The notes below the pieces were generated by a model. It searched no databases. It was not told the DNA's origin and saw nothing but the letters and a program-made list of their open reading frames with translations. Below are positions 22,020-34,184 of a stretch of 64,000 nt of DNA, one piece after another (within the stretch, counting starts at the first letter, position 1; each line of letters begins with the position of its first letter). A program made the position numbers and the translations under genes. This stretch comes from Petaurus breviceps papuanus. Taxonomy: Eukaryota; Chordata; Mammalia; Diprotodontia; Petauridae. The stretch is from the NCBI GenBank assembly GCA_028583685.1, contig JAMXIF010001210.1, forward strand, positions 11,520,170 through 11,584,169. Reading direction: 5' to 3'.

Positions 22020-22190
22020 AACTCAGTAAGCATTTATTAAGCACTTACTATGAGCCAGACACTATGGTAAGTTCTGTGCAAGACATATAAGCATATCAAA
22101 GGTAAAATAAAGAAGCTTAAGCAAAATAAAAAATTTGAGTTCTCTGTAATAAGTATGTAGGCAATAAATACATATAATGCAAAATTAGAA
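22020..22190 (+). repeat. Unassigned interspersed family copy
   Basis: CTCAGTAAGCATTTATTAAGC, ACTTACTATGAGCCAGACAC and GGTAAGTTCTGTGCAAG match the recurrent family. Confidence 0.6.
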
Positions 22191-22279
22191 TACCCTAATG
22201 TTCAGTACCATTTCCACATTTCTCTTATTGTGTGGTTATGTTCCAGAAAGTATTGGCTACTTCTATACTGTTTGTCCCC

Positions 22280-22309
<30 letters not shown>
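22280..22309. repeat. (AC)n microsatellite
   Basis: About 15 AC units. Confidence 0.95.
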
Positions 22310-22311
<2 letters not shown>

Positions 22312-22384
22312 ATGCCACACTCTCATTTGGGCATGATGCAGCATATACTATATGACTAGTGTTCTTTTTCATCTTCATTACTAA

Positions 22385-22505
22385 CTAGGTCTTATCAAGT
22401 CACTCAACTCTGCTTACTACCTCAGTTTCTCCATCTATAAAATGGAGGTAGCATCTGGCTACCTGATAAATATTTAAGGGTAAATGAAACACTCAAGAAA
22501 AAGAT
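22385..22505 (+). mobile_element. MIR-like SINE remnant
   Basis: TCAAGTCACTCAACTCTGC, CTCAGTTTCTCCATCTATAA and ATGGAGGTAGCATC are in order. Confidence 0.6.
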
Positions 22506-22509
22506 GTTT

Positions 22510-24560
22510 CACAAAATACAAGTGTTTTTTTTGTTGCTGTTGCTTTTTTAAATACAAATTTTATATTTTCTGAATATAACTATAAGGGTGCTATTATCAA
22601 ACACATATATTCATAGAATATAAATAGAATATATTTATAGAATGTAGAGGATTTAAAATTTTGCCTGAATTGGCACCCAAATTTGAGGACTAAGTCCTCA
22701 GTCATTTAAGGTATCCAACTGGTGTTTATGGAACCAATCTAGATGCCAAGGTTAATTTAGCTTTACTTTAGAATTCCTCCAGCATTTCTGCTCTTCTGCC
22801 ACACCTAGGCCCAGCTTGCCTAATCTTCTTAGAAGAAATTTTTAAAATGAAGCTTTTGTGATGTTTCCACTAAACTAGACACCTTTATACAGATATTCCA
22901 ATAAGTTCCAGTGCTTTATTGGTTTAGCAAAGAGTAGAAAAATACCAGGTATGTCAGTTAGTATGTGTTGGTCTATTTTTATAGTTTCATCTCAGGAATT
23001 CTTTCCAAATATTCTTCAGCAGTAGCATCATGTCCCATTTTTCTTGAAAGTCTTTTTAAAAGGCACTTAATACAAGTATTATTCAGGGGATAGTTATATT
23101 TAATTTGAACCTGGAATAATTGCACTGAGAAATTTTCTCTAAACCTCTAATGAGCAGATTTGAAATAAATGACATTGAGGGGAAATAAGAAGACATACTG
23201 TACTGTTTTTATAATCAGTTTTCAGGTCTCAATTCCAATTTCTGAAACAGGGATATTTCTGAAATGTTTCTTTCTAAAGCAACAGACTTGCTGCCTTTGG
23301 GAAATGCAACAGGTGCTAAATGCTTGTGACCCAGCCAGGGTGCTGCCTCAGGTCAATCAAAGCAGCCCAGCTATGAATGTTTTCTTTATAAGGCTTGTTT
23401 ACATGAATATTCCATTCTATTACCAAATGTTTTCATCAGTTAAAAAGACTTGGCATCACCAATGGTACAATTTCCCATTGTCCATTGCCAACAGGAATAG
23501 AAAATTGATTTGGGTCAGACTGCTTTTGATACCCATATTCTATTCCCTAATTACTCCCTTTTTTGTGCTGATATAGAAGGAAAGGATCTTGGCAAGCAGT
23601 AGTGTTGTTTGCTTCACAGACTCTGATGTCCATGACCTGTTGGAGCATGGCTATTTGCCTAAGAGCAGTGAATTTTCCATATCTTTCAAAACAAATTTCA
23701 CATAGTACAAGTATAATTTCATCTAAGGGGTGATATTCCAAATAGTATTCTATTCATGTCGGATCTCCTTTGGAGATTTGGTTGTAGTTCTAGAATGTAA
23801 AGAATTCTAATGGCCATAGATAGCTGAATTCTGTATCAGTGGTTTTCTTAGTTTCTTCTACAGATGGTTTCTCTTACTTATTCTGAAGTATATTTGTGAG
23901 ATTCAGAGGTGTTCCAAATTGGGAGTGACTTGTACCTTCCTATTGCTCCCAGAAATTATTGTTTTCTAGCAATATATTTTAGAAAAGGATGGTCACTTCT
24001 TCTAATACCAGGAACATAAATTTAATCAAGGATAAATAGGTACTTTCTTCCTTTTGTAAAATCATCTCTGTGGCTACTTCTCTAACTTCAACTAGTATTG
24101 GTGGGCAGAGTCCCCAGGAGGCAACTGCTGCTCTGCCAAGGTTCTAAGGGTAACCCAGAGGAGCTAGGTTTCTAGCATTGTCACTCACAAGCCCCCACTA
24201 ATATACTTCCCATTCATTTTAGTCAATATGGCTTCAATAAGCTTCTATCAAAAGGCATTTATTAAGGTGGTAAAGCAAAAACAATTACTACAAAACATTC
24301 TCCCTAAAACCTAGCATAAATTCTCCCACAAATACAAGTAGATTTTGTGGAGAGATGGGGCCCTAAATAATGAAATACATAGAGAACATTTGTGACAAAG
24401 AGTACCTTCTAGTTCCTGGTCGTGGAAGTCAATTTGTGGTTTTCTAAATCAATATGCAACTCACAGGGATCATTTCTATTTGAGTTTAACACGAGTGGTC
24501 TATATAATATCTAAGCTCCTTTTACCACTAACTCTAATGATAATATTAATGATGACCTAT
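22510..24560. other. Mostly unique intergenic sequence
   Basis: There is an open frame at 23169-23576 (135 codons), but it has no recognisable domain and ordinary AT-rich composition, and I treat it as chance. I see no confident repeat except bits near 24240. Confidence 0.5.
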
Positions 24561-24570
24561 TAGTGCCTTT

Positions 24571-24827
24571 GGGGCAGCTAGGTGGCCCAGTGGATAGAGT
24601 ACAGACCTGGAATTAGGAAGACTCATGTTTTTGTAGTTCAAATCTGGCCTCAAACATCTAGTAGCTGTGTGACCCTACGCAAGTCACTTAACCCTCTTTG
24701 CCTCAGTTCCTCATTTATAAAATAAGCTGGAGAAGCAATTGGTAAAACACTTCAGTATTTCTGCCAAGAAAACCCCAAACACAGTCATGGAGAGTCAGAC
24801 ACAACTTATAAACAACTTAACAAAAAT
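24571..24827 (+). mobile_element. CORE-type SINE (MAR1/WALLSI-like), full length
   Basis: GGGGCAGCTAGGTGGCCCAG, TGTGTGACCCTACGCAAGTC, AATAAGCTGGAGAAGCAATT and TTTCTGCCAAGAAAACCCC are all present. The end shows CAACTTATAAACAACTTAAC. Confidence 0.9.
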
Positions 24828-25138
24828 CAATGCCTTCATAAGTTGGTCAAAGGAGTAGAGAAGTACACTTTGATTGGGGAGGTAATGAGGAAAGATGTGA
24901 GAGGTAGATTAAGCAAAGAATTATGGTAAAACTTTTGGTTGTACAGTGGGTAATATAGACTGGGGAAAATGAGAGGAATCACAAAAGGCAAAAACTGGAG
25001 AAGGAAGAGTAACACAGATTAACATCACTCCTAAAAAGATGCTGCAAAGCCCAGCTCTTTTCTTGGGCAGGAAAAAAAACAAGAATAGGAATTAGATTTC
25101 ACACAAAACAGTTTGCTTCTTAGGATACATACAGAACT

Positions 25139-25205
25139 AATAGATGGATGGATGGATGGATGGACAGACGGACGGACGGACGGACAGACAGACAGACAGA
25201 TGGAT
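25139..25205. repeat. Compound tetranucleotide microsatellite
   Basis: (GGAT)n passes into (GGAC/GACG)n and then (GACA)n, then back to GGAT. CpGs are present in the GACG units. Confidence 0.9.
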
Positions 25206-26085
25206 ATCCTTAATCAAAAGATAAATGGTCAAAGGATATGAATGGTTCTCAAAATAATTGCATCTTAAAGAATGTTCCAAAACAGTAATAATAAGATAAT
25301 TGCAACTAAAATGACCCTGGAACTTCATCTCACCCCAGTAAACTTGCAGATATGTGAAAATATGTAAATAGAAAAAGTTGGAAGAGTTGTAGGGAGGCAC
25401 ACTGGGATCCTGTTAAAGAGCTGTTTGGAATCATACAAATACGGTTACTAAAATGTCCATGCCCTTTGAGCCATAGATGCCACTGCTAAGCATATATACC
25501 AAGGAGGTTACTGATAAGAAGAAATTGCTCATAGACAACAAAATTTGTGGAGCAGAACTTTTTATGGTAGCAAACAGTTGCCCATTGGTTGGGAGATGTC
25601 TAATAAAATTGTGCTACATGAATTAAATGGAATGGGGCATTTGTTCTGTTGTAAGAGACAATGACCATGATGAACATGGAGAGAGAGGGGAGAGTGAAGC
25701 AATCAGAACAAAGAAAACAATATATAAAATGACTACAACATAAATGGAGAACAACTAGAAAGTAATTGAAAATGAACATTGTGAAATTACAAAGAACAAG
25801 CCTGACTTCAAAGGAAAGATATGAGAAGACACTTCCCCTTGCTCCTTTGCAATGCTGGGAGGTCTATAGGTAAGGAATAATGTAATTTTCAGACTTTTTT
25901 TGATGGAATGATCAATTTGGGTGTTTTTTTTTCTTTTCTTACTCTTTTACTTTTTGTCATTAAAATACTCTTTCTTGAATGGGATGTCTCTCTGGGAGAG
26001 AGAGAAAAGAGATACTGGGAGAAACTTGGATAATATCAAAATTTAAAATATATCAATATAATTTATTTTTAAAAGAAAATGAGAA
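25206..26085 (+). mobile_element. L1 3' end
   Basis: Markers in order: GGTCAAAGGATATGAATGG, CATGCCCTTTGAGCCATAG, GTTGCCCATTGGTTGGGAG, TTCTGTTGTAAGAGACAATG, AGTGAAGCAATCAGAAC and GGGATGTCTCTCTGGGAG. It is 5'-truncated at or in the microsatellite and non-coding. Confidence 0.75.
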
Positions 26086-26352
26086 CTTCCCTATTCATTT
26101 CCCATATTATCTTTTAATTTTCTAAATTTCTCATTTTTACCCTCTTTTATGATAAGAACTGCCAGCTTAAAACTTTTTTCCCTATGTATTCCCATCCTTA
26201 TTTTTAAGACATCTAAATATTTCTGCTTGAATCAAAATCTTTAAAGAGAAGCCGACATCTTCATATGACGTTATGTAATACGATGTGAGAAACCATTCTA
26301 CGTTCTCCCTTAACACCCTAGAAAAAGTCCATGGACTATAAAAGGTGCTATT

Positions 26353-26374
26353 ACACACACATACACACACACAT
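26353..26374. repeat. (CA)n microsatellite
   Basis: A short CA run with one interruption. Confidence 0.8.
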
Positions 26375-26611
26375 TATTACTATGTCATTAAATGACCAAT
26401 ACACTGAAAAACTAAAAATTGGTGGAGGTTGAGGGGAAGTATGAATTTCTCCCATGCATTAAGTGAACTAACCCCTTTATTTTTATTGTGATAACTTTCT
26501 GCTGTAAGTTGCCTCCTCTTTTTTCTATTTGCCACCCCTAATAACAGAGATAAAAAGAATCAAATTCTATTACTACACTGCCTAGCCAGATTCTTCCCAA
26601 TTTGCCCCAGT

Positions 26612-26736
26612 ATTTTTTTTTTTTTGCTTTTTGGAGGGCAATTGGGATTAAGTGACTTGCCCAGGGTCACACGGCTAGTTTTTGTGTCCTGACTCCAGGG
26701 CCAGTACTCTTTTCACTGCGCCACCTAGACTCCCCC
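26612..26736 (-). mobile_element. Short tRNA-derived SINE with internal loss
   Basis: It has a T-rich left end, GGAGGGCAATTGGGATTAAG and a right end CGCCACCTAGACTCCCCC; the middle is shorter than in its relatives. Flanks ATTTGCCCCAGT (26600-26611) and ATTTGCCCTAGT (26737-26748) match at 11 of 12. Confidence 0.9.
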
Positions 26737-27140
26737 ATTTGCCCTAGTCTTTTGGTAATAATGTCTCTGAAAGAGTCTTTTCATGAACCTTTGATTTCTT
26801 ATCCGCTGTAACATTTGAAGATAACCTTTATGTAGGTATTTTGTTTCTTCATTGCTGAAATGCATAAAGAATCCAGACTACATGGGAATTTTTTTCATCT
26901 ATGACTCATTACTGATCTATCATTAATAGTTTAAATATATCAACTACTTGACCTTCTAGTCTTTTCATAACCGACTTTTAGGTGAAAATATGTGTACTTG
27001 TTTTTTTTTTTTTTCAATGAAATCAAAAACTTTGTTTTTCCCATGTGAACAGTTGGGCCAAAATCTTTTGAGAGGCCCACATCTTATGTGATGTGAGAGG
27101 GTGCTAAGAATAATATGCTCTGCAAATGAGATAGTATTTG

Positions 27141-27176
27141 TACAGAGCTGGGGATGGACTATGTGTCTTTTGATCT
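27141..27176 (+). repeat. 36-bp sequence repeated at 28693
   Basis: TACAGAGCTGGGGATGGACT and the 16 bases after it recur at 28693-28728 with two differences (both G/A). The bases around the two copies do not match. Confidence 0.85.
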
Positions 27177-27628
27177 TTTCTTTTATCTTTGAAAACCTTA
27201 AAGTACTATAAAAGTGCTAACTAGTGCCAACATATTAATATATTTATAGATAACCACCAATCCCAGCCAAATAGTATTTCAGGGGGTTTTACATCCTGAA
27301 TTTTAAAAAGCACAAAATAAAATAAGGTAAGCATTTCCATATCTTTGGAAGAATGCTTCCCCTTACTCATTGTACAAATAAGGTCTTTCTTATGATATGT
27401 CCTCTGATGTTAAATAAAATTTGAATTATAATAAAAATATTTACCACTTTCAAAAAAACATGCTCTGACCACACCATAAATAATTGCTGACCAACTGAAG
27501 TGACCCCCTATCACTAGCAAAGAGTAGTAGGAACCAAAGATATAAAAGCTCCCACCTGATTTGATGCATTCCTGGTATAGTTGTTGAAATATAACGGTTG
27601 CAGATTGAATACAGCCACCACCATTTGC

Positions 27629-27816
27629 TTTGTTTTGTTTTGTTTGCTTTTCTTTTTGGAGGGGGGAAGGGTAGAGCAATCGGAGGTAAGTGACTTGCCC
27701 AAGGTCACACGGCTAGTTTTTTTTTATGTGTTAAGTGTGTGAGGTAGGATTTGAACTCAAGTCCTCCTGACTCCAGGGCCAGTGCACTATTCACTGTACC
27801 ACCTAGCCACCCCCAG
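27629..27816 (-). mobile_element. Short tRNA-derived SINE
   Basis: The TTTGTTTGCTTTTC tail, AAGTGACTTGCCCAAGGTCA, GATTTGAACTCAAGTCCTCC and the reversed head CACCTAGCCACCCCC are complete. CATTTGC flanks both sides (27622-27628; 27817-27823). Confidence 0.9.
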
Positions 27817-28074
27817 CATTTGCAAAGGACTTACGTGGAGAAAGCTCAGTTATCCTTTGGGATATGTCTACCTTCCTTCACTGAAATCCCGTTTTGTTAC
27901 CTAATATAATAGTAATGGAATTTAGAGATTCCCCTGTATTGGCTTGATTTTCGGGTTGAGTGCTAAAACCTAGAGCTTGTGAATCCCACTTGTGGGATAG
28001 ATTTGTTGACGTGATAAGAGAGGGCTGAACTGGGAGAAGCTGGTGATGTGGATTTAGAGAGGCACATGAACATT

Positions 28075-28627
28075 TGTAGCAGCAAGCACCCCAGCATCTC
28101 CAGGGTGGCTGCCAACACAGGATCTTAGCTTTGCTTTTCTAAAGGAAAGCAACTCAAAATCCATTAACAATCTTGCTTTAATAAATCAAACATATCATTG
28201 ACCTAGTTCAGAGGAAAAAGTCAGCACCCCGAACTTAAGAGTATACAGAGGTTACAAGCAGAAATTACAAGACAGAGAAACACATTTCAAGCAGACAACT
28301 GTCTTTCCAACCATTACATCCATACCTAGTCAGTCACCAGAGAGGGAAGCATCAACATCTGGGTTTTTCAAAGCCGGGGGACTCTCAATGGCTGCCCAAA
28401 GTCTCCTCTGGTCAAATCACACAACACTTCTCAAAGTGAGCCCCCAAACAATGCCTCCTCGCATCAGCAATTATATGGCCTTCTCCAGGCTCAGAGAATG
28501 TAACAACCCTCTTGACCTACTGCCCAATCACAAAGTATCTCCTGAAAAACAAGCCTCTCACCACAGGCTCCAGGTGCACTTAAGCCTAGGGGCAGGGAAG
28601 ATCTTAAAAATTTACATTCCTATAACA
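28075..28627 (-). mobile_element. Solo LTR, copy 1 of a four-copy ERV family
   Basis: This is a fossil LTR of about 553 bp, ends TGTAGC...AACA, matching the copies at 34901, 51773 and 57469 along its length (for example GTGACCTAG-type and GAAAAACAAGCCTC blocks). No internal retroviral sequence adjoins it. Flanking 5-mers do not match, so the target duplication has decayed. The family is unnamed here; copy 2's 5-bp duplication suggests a class III (ERVL-like) or related integrase. Confidence 0.85.
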
Positions 28628-28692
28628 CCTCACTGTCTATACCAATGGAGCACAAGAATTGGTAGGTACTACCTAGCTAGAAGGGCATCAGT

Positions 28693-28728
28693 TACAGAAC
28701 TGGGGATGAACTATGTGTCTTTTGATCT
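28693..28728 (+). repeat. Second copy of the 36-bp repeat
   Basis: It starts 66 bp beyond the LTR at 28075-28627 and matches 27141-27176 at 34 of 36 bases. Confidence 0.85.
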
Positions 28729-29085
28729 AGAATAAATCTCACTAATTTAATAAAGGCTCCTCACCAGGTTAGCCAAAGGACATTGACTTTTTCTAGTACT
28801 ATATACTAATTAGTACTACAGTACTAATCTAGTACCAATTTTTCTACTACAACTATGGGTGATAGATTATCTAGAACATAGGAGAAAGTTTGATTAATTT
28901 GATCTAGAGTAATTACTCCAATGAAGTTATAGTTCCTTGAAGAGTTTATATCTCGACATTAGGAAGCCTTCTTTGACTTTTAGAGCAAAGATCTATTTTA
29001 ATAATTAACAATCAGGGAGTCAATGTGGAAATTAATGTATATATTAGGTCAGATTTCATCTGCATTTCACCTACCAGAAACTATG

Positions 29086-29280
<195 letters not shown>

Positions 29281-29310
29281 TTTCACTTAAACTGATTTAT
29301 CCCTTAGAAT

Positions 29311-29450
29311 AAAGGTGTCAAACACTCTCCCCCACAGCCTGCAATACTCTCTGAGAACTGTTGAACTAAAGTAAAATATAATTGGGAAATATCTAACAAA
29401 ATCAATAAAATTATAATAGAGCACAGATAATGAGCATGTGGTTTTCTGAA
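29311..29450 (-). mobile_element. hAT-like element, truncated (relative of 7117-7317)
   Basis: AGGTGTCAAACACT, CTGCAATACTCTC, ATATAATTGGGAAATATCT and AACAAAATCAATAAAATT match the reverse of the 7117 copy; the other end is missing. Confidence 0.55.
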
Positions 29451-29499
29451 GCAATAAGTTCCTGCAGGAATTCTTCTGTAGAGTTTAGTGGCCTCCTTT

Positions 29500-29642
29500 T
29501 CTATCCGCTTGAACGCCACCGCTCTAGGGCAGTTTTCATACAGTAGTTCATCACCCTTTCGCGTGATTTCCCGGCTCCTGAGCCTTCAGTGCCAGTCTCT
29601 GCATTTGTCTCCTATATGTTATATGACTCACGCGCGCCGCCT
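29500..29642. other. CpG-dense 140-bp segment
   Basis: By eye it contains about 10 CpGs (for example CGCGTG and ACGCGCGCCGCC) where surrounding sequence has roughly one per several hundred bases. No promoter elements or exon are recognised. Confidence 0.7.
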
Positions 29643-29649
29643 TCCTCAC

Positions 29650-29795
29650 CACAAGGTAAGCTGCTTGGCTGCAGAGACAGGTTTTACTTTCCCTTTTTAT
29701 CCCCAACTTTTTACAAATTATCCGGCCCACAGTAAGCACTTAATAAGTACTTGCTAATTGACTGATTGGTTGGTTGGTTGGTTGGTTGGTTAAGA
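29650..29795 (+). mobile_element. L2-like LINE 3' end with (TTGG)n tail
   Basis: CCTTTTTATCCCCAAC, CCCACAGTAAGCACTTAATA and AGTACTTGCTAATTGACTGA end in about six TTGG units, as is typical of CR1/L2-clade tails. Confidence 0.6.
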
Positions 29796-29904
29796 CAAAA
29801 GTCTTAAGAAGCTCATCTTATACTATTTATGACAAAATCCTTAGGCTAGTCCCTATCATGTCTTCCCAGGAATATTTTCTGATAAGTGTCCTCAGTGGGG
29901 AGGC

Positions 29905-30185
29905 AGCATGACATAGTAGAAAGAGAAGAGTTTTGGGGGAAAGAGGCTCTGCATTTTAGTCCCATTTTTGCCATTTATAAGTTGGGTGGCAAAGGACAAA
30001 TTCCAGAATATTTCTGAAGCTCGTATGAACCATCCCCCAAAATGGAAATCATAATTTCCTTACCTACATCACTAGATTTTTGTGATGATTAAATTAAATA
30101 ACATATGCTATCAAATGAGATAATATTTGTAAAATGCTTAGTATAGCATGTGGAACATAGTAGGTACTATATGGATGCTTATTTC
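29905..30185 (+). mobile_element. MIR/THER1-like SINE
   Basis: GGCAGCATGACATAGTAGAA, GATGATTAAATTAAATAACAT and AAATGCTTAGTATAGCATGTG follow the MIR/THER1 order. Confidence 0.65.
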
Positions 30186-30849
30186 TTTCCCCCTGACCTA
30201 GATGAAACTGTTCTGGCAAATATTTAACAACTGGCTCTCTGAAAAAAATTTAATAAACAAAACTTTGTGCTATTTACAGCTACTGTACTATTAACAGTTA
30301 TTCATCTTACTATTAACAGTTTCTCCACTACTTTCTTAAGTCTGACCCACCATGACCAACCAGAAGCCCAAGGAAAGAATCAATAATGAGAACCACCTCA
30401 CATTACCTTCAAGATAGCTTAGTAGAATGGTAAATATTGAAAATGAAGTTCATTTTAGAATAAAAAGACCTATACCACTTAGTTAACTAATGAAAGCCTT
30501 TTGCAGATAATACAGTTTGCCAATAAGGCAGATCAGATAGGCAAGTCAATTATTGGAATAGAGACACCTATGCAATCAGAAAGAGAAGTGGAAAGATGTA
30601 ACTGATACATTACAATGGCAGTCAGAAGGGATGTTTCCTTTTTTTTCCTATTCTTCCCTCCCTATTCTCCTATTATAAATTAATTAACTGGTGTATTATT
30701 GCACAGGTGTAACCTTTTTTTAATGGTATGTATGATCTGATAAACATCAAATGGAGAAAGAATAAGGAAAAAAACTTTCTATGAAAAAAAACTTTCTAGA
30801 AAAATATCTTTTTCTATTATTGACACGCCTATTTTGTTTTTATTGCTAT

Positions 30850-31188
30850 ATTCCATTGTTTATCCATATGTATGCACATATATGTATGTGCAGATTCTCT
30901 ATGTACATATAGCGTATGTATTTGGATAAACAAATAAATGTATGTATACATAAATGCACTACAGACGTGTGTATATGCATGTATATATATACTATGTACT
31001 GTACATAATATATATTTGCATACTGTATCCTAGTAATATGTATTGGCCTATGTGTGTGTATATACATAGATATATACACATGTGAATGTAGCATCTTTAG
31101 TTTGTATATAGTCAGTATACATATATAGTATTTGGATAAACATATATAACATATAAACACATATATTTGGAAGTGTGTAGATATAAAT

Positions 31189-31223
<35 letters not shown>

Positions 31224-31260
31224 GTGTGTATATATATTACATATTACACGTATAGATAAT
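30850..31260. repeat. Degenerate (TATG/TACA)n low-complexity tract
   Basis: About 400 bp of alternating pyrimidine-purine text (GTATGTATACATA-type), with a purer (TA)n core at 31192-31218. A minus-strand frame of Y/I/H residues here is an artefact. Confidence 0.8.
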
Positions 31261-31654
31261 AAAAATACCAAAAATAACCTTACAAAATTTGTTGGGAGGA
31301 GGGAAATTTCATTGTTTTTCTTTTATCATTGTGAAATTATGAATTATGATAGTTTTATACACATGCTTGGGCAATTTATTGTTGAATATGGATAAATTAC
31401 TCCAAATGAATTCATTCCAGATAACTCTTCTTTTGCTTAAACAAGCATATTGTTTAAATATATTTCTTGTTTAAAATGTTCCCTGTAACTATCTAATGAC
31501 TATTGACAAACACAACACAGTTCTAGTCCCTGAACAGGGGCATGAAGGACATGTAAGATGTAGCACTGTAATAATTGCAGGTGACCTTCTGTCCTGTTGG
31601 GAGTTGCCAAAAGGAAGTCTGATCAAAACTGGGCTGTTGGGCTCCCATTTGGTA

Positions 31655-31890
31655 AAGGAGGATTAATTGAGATTTTTCATAGTGAATGAAAAGGCAGTAG
31701 CAGCTTCCCTGTGAGTCAGAAAGATCTAGGATCATTTCATTCACTGACTATGTGACCCTGTACAATTCACTTAACCTCTCAATGACTCAGACAACTCACT
31801 CTAAGGATATCAGTTCAAATGAAGGTGCACTGGCAAAGACAGTCTCTTATCAGATGTTCTCTATACTAATAAAATTGCACAACCCATCAA
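31655..31890 (+). mobile_element. MIR-like SINE
   Basis: GTGAGTCAGAAAGATCTAGG, CTATGTGACCCTGTACAATT, CTCAATGACTCAGACAACTC and CTATACTAATAAAATTGCAC match a marsupial MIR-type SINE with a long 3' arm. Confidence 0.6.
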
Positions 31891-31999
31891 AAAAGAGTAA
31901 ATTAGTTTCTGATGAGAGAGAGAGAGAGGAAAGAAGAGTAAAAGAGAGAAAGAGAGGTTTCCTCTGATTGAGGTGATAGTAATGTGCTGTTAATGTGTT

Positions 32000-33120
32000 A
32001 TTGGGTTTTTTTCTTTTATTCTTTAGCTGTACAAAAGGAGGCAAAAGCACTTGAAACCCAGGCAAAGACTGGGGAAGTATCACATAAGCAAATTAATTCC
32101 TTCCCTACATGTAAAGATCTTGCTGGCCTAGGAAGCCTGGGGGCACCATCTCCAACAAAGGAGTCCCAGCTTTTGGGTTCCTGTGGGTTGGGTCCAGTTT
32201 TAAGAGAGGTTGGCCTCTAAAGAGAAGCATTTGACAAGAGTGAAGTGTTTAAGTAGGACTTCAATGGCTATTTCAATAACAATTCACATAAGGACTTTTA
32301 TCACAGCAAATGCAGGAAGTCCTGGTTATATACATGGTCCTGCAACCTTTTATTTAGGTAATTCATCATATGATATGTGTCCTCTAAATGTTTCTCTAAA
32401 TATGTCTTGTATTTTCATTCCTTAAACTGTCACCAGGTTGCTGAGCATTCTGCATTGACTAAGTTGGTTAGGTATTAACAGCACCCATTTTTATTTTAAT
32501 CTCCATCAAGGAGCTGCAACTCCTTTGCCTTCATCATCATCTGGTTGCCCCAGCTGGCATTTTCAGTTCCATGATACATCACACACAAAACAGAAGCTGA
32601 ACAGATGAACAGGAGAGCCAGAAGAAGATTGTAGAAGGAAAGGGAGCATTTAGACATCTGAACGCAGGAGATATCTCAGGGTTACCACCCTGGGAAGCTT
32701 ACAGAGTTACCTTAGCACAAACCCTACTCTAACATTGTGTATTTTTTGAAGCCTACACCACAGGTGTCTCCTTATATCATGGACTTCCATTCTAGTTAAT
32801 GGAACAGGTCAGTGAATGAGACTTCTTTTTTATTAATATTTTAATTGATCAGTCATTCTCGGAATCATAGCCTCTGAATAACAAGAGCCTATAAGAGAAA
32901 TAGAAAAGTCATATTGCTTATCAAATGAAGGACAATCCTTGTACTTAAGACCACAAGATTGACTTCAGACTACATGAATCAAGAACTTTGCCACTATTTG
33001 GTGATTGCATACACTCCATTTGGAAATGTACTTTTGAGGAAAAAATTTAAACTCAAAAAGATGGCAAATAGTAGCTTTACTGTTGCTATTATCATTGTCT
33101 AAACCACTATCTCATTGCCC
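32000..33120. other. Intergenic sequence, no confident feature
   Basis: A pyrimidine tract and AG at about 32025 precede an open stretch to 32220, but no donor or protein similarity supports an exon. Confidence 0.4.
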
Positions 33121-33124
33121 TGTA

Positions 33125-33365
33125 CTCATTCATTCACTCAACAAGAATTTAAGTTCTACTTTGGGCAAGACCCTGTGCTCAGTGCTTTGAATACAGACAC
33201 AAAATGAAAAATAATCCCTGTCCTCAAGAAACTTGCATTCTGTGACATTTATGGTGATAAATGCAAGATAATTTATGGTGCAGGAGAACACTGACTAGGT
33301 AATGGTAAAACAGGAAAGATTCACATGGCAGGTGACAGCTTAAGTGAGCTTTGAAGGAAGTTAAA
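33125..33365 (+). repeat. Unassigned interspersed family copy
   Basis: CATTCACTCAACAAGAATTT, GACCCTGTGCTCAGTGCTT and CCTGTCCTCAAGAAACTTGC match the recurrent family. Confidence 0.5.
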
Positions 33366-33714
33366 GATTCTAAGAGCCACCAAAGAAAATTGTATTTCCA
33401 TACATTGCTTTCACCACATTGGTCCCCCATCTCCACTATTTCCCAGTATCCAAAACGCATGACTCAGATTGTATGTAGTTGTCTTCAGAGCCCTAGTCCT
33501 TCCCCAAAATTACCTGACAGTCTACTTTAAATAGGCAAACTACTTGTTTCCTTCAGGTGTTCCTTTGAGACTATCACCTTTATCCAGATGGCCAAGTTGT
33601 CTTCATCCAGATGCTTAAAGGTACACTGACTTCCTTCCCTTACATAGTCATATAAGAGGCAGTGTAAACATTGCCATAAGGGTTCTGCATAATTAATACA
33701 AGCACTACAGGTTT

Positions 33715-33870
33715 ACTTTTAGTACTTGTATTTTTAATATGTGTCAGTCAGAAAGGCAAAAACTGCCCCCTGCTCTCAAGGAGCTCACAGTCTTAGTGTT
33801 GGGTGTCTGTCATACAATTACTATCTATAAAATGTGAATGTACATATACACATCCTATGCAGTAAGAGGA
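33715..33870 (+). repeat. Unassigned interspersed family fragment
   Basis: AGAAAGGCAAAAACTGCCCC and CTCAAGGAGCTCACAGTCTT match the recurrent family. Confidence 0.5.
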
Positions 33871-34184
33871 CCGAGATAAGTGTCGTTAATTAAGCACCCA
33901 TGCCACCTTTCCCGTGTGCCATCAAATACCAGAACGCACTCAGGGCTATCAGCTTTTTGGTGTCCCTGGATTTAAACCACAACATGATCATGGAGGTACA
34001 GTGACCTTCAACCACCACAGAAGCCAGGCAGAGTTGAACTCTGTTTCCCCCATTTCTCTCCTTCGGGTTATCAGATTTCTGCTCTCCCTGATGGCATCCA
34101 CTCCAAGGGTAGTAGCACCAAATTCTCTGTCGGTCCCTACAGTTGACCTCAACTTCTCTATCCCATTAAGTTAACAGACTTTCT

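Noticed and set aside
23169-23576. 135-codon plus-strand ORF as a gene
   Set aside because: No domain, no repeat or exon structure, and ordinary AT-rich composition. The length is within chance for 64 kb.
30846-31271. 141-codon minus-strand ORF rich in Tyr, Ile and His
   Set aside because: Translation of a TATG/TACA low-complexity tract.
31984-32220. Exon-like open stretch after a pyrimidine tract and AG
   Set aside because: No donor in frame, no recognisable protein, and no neighbouring exon to join.
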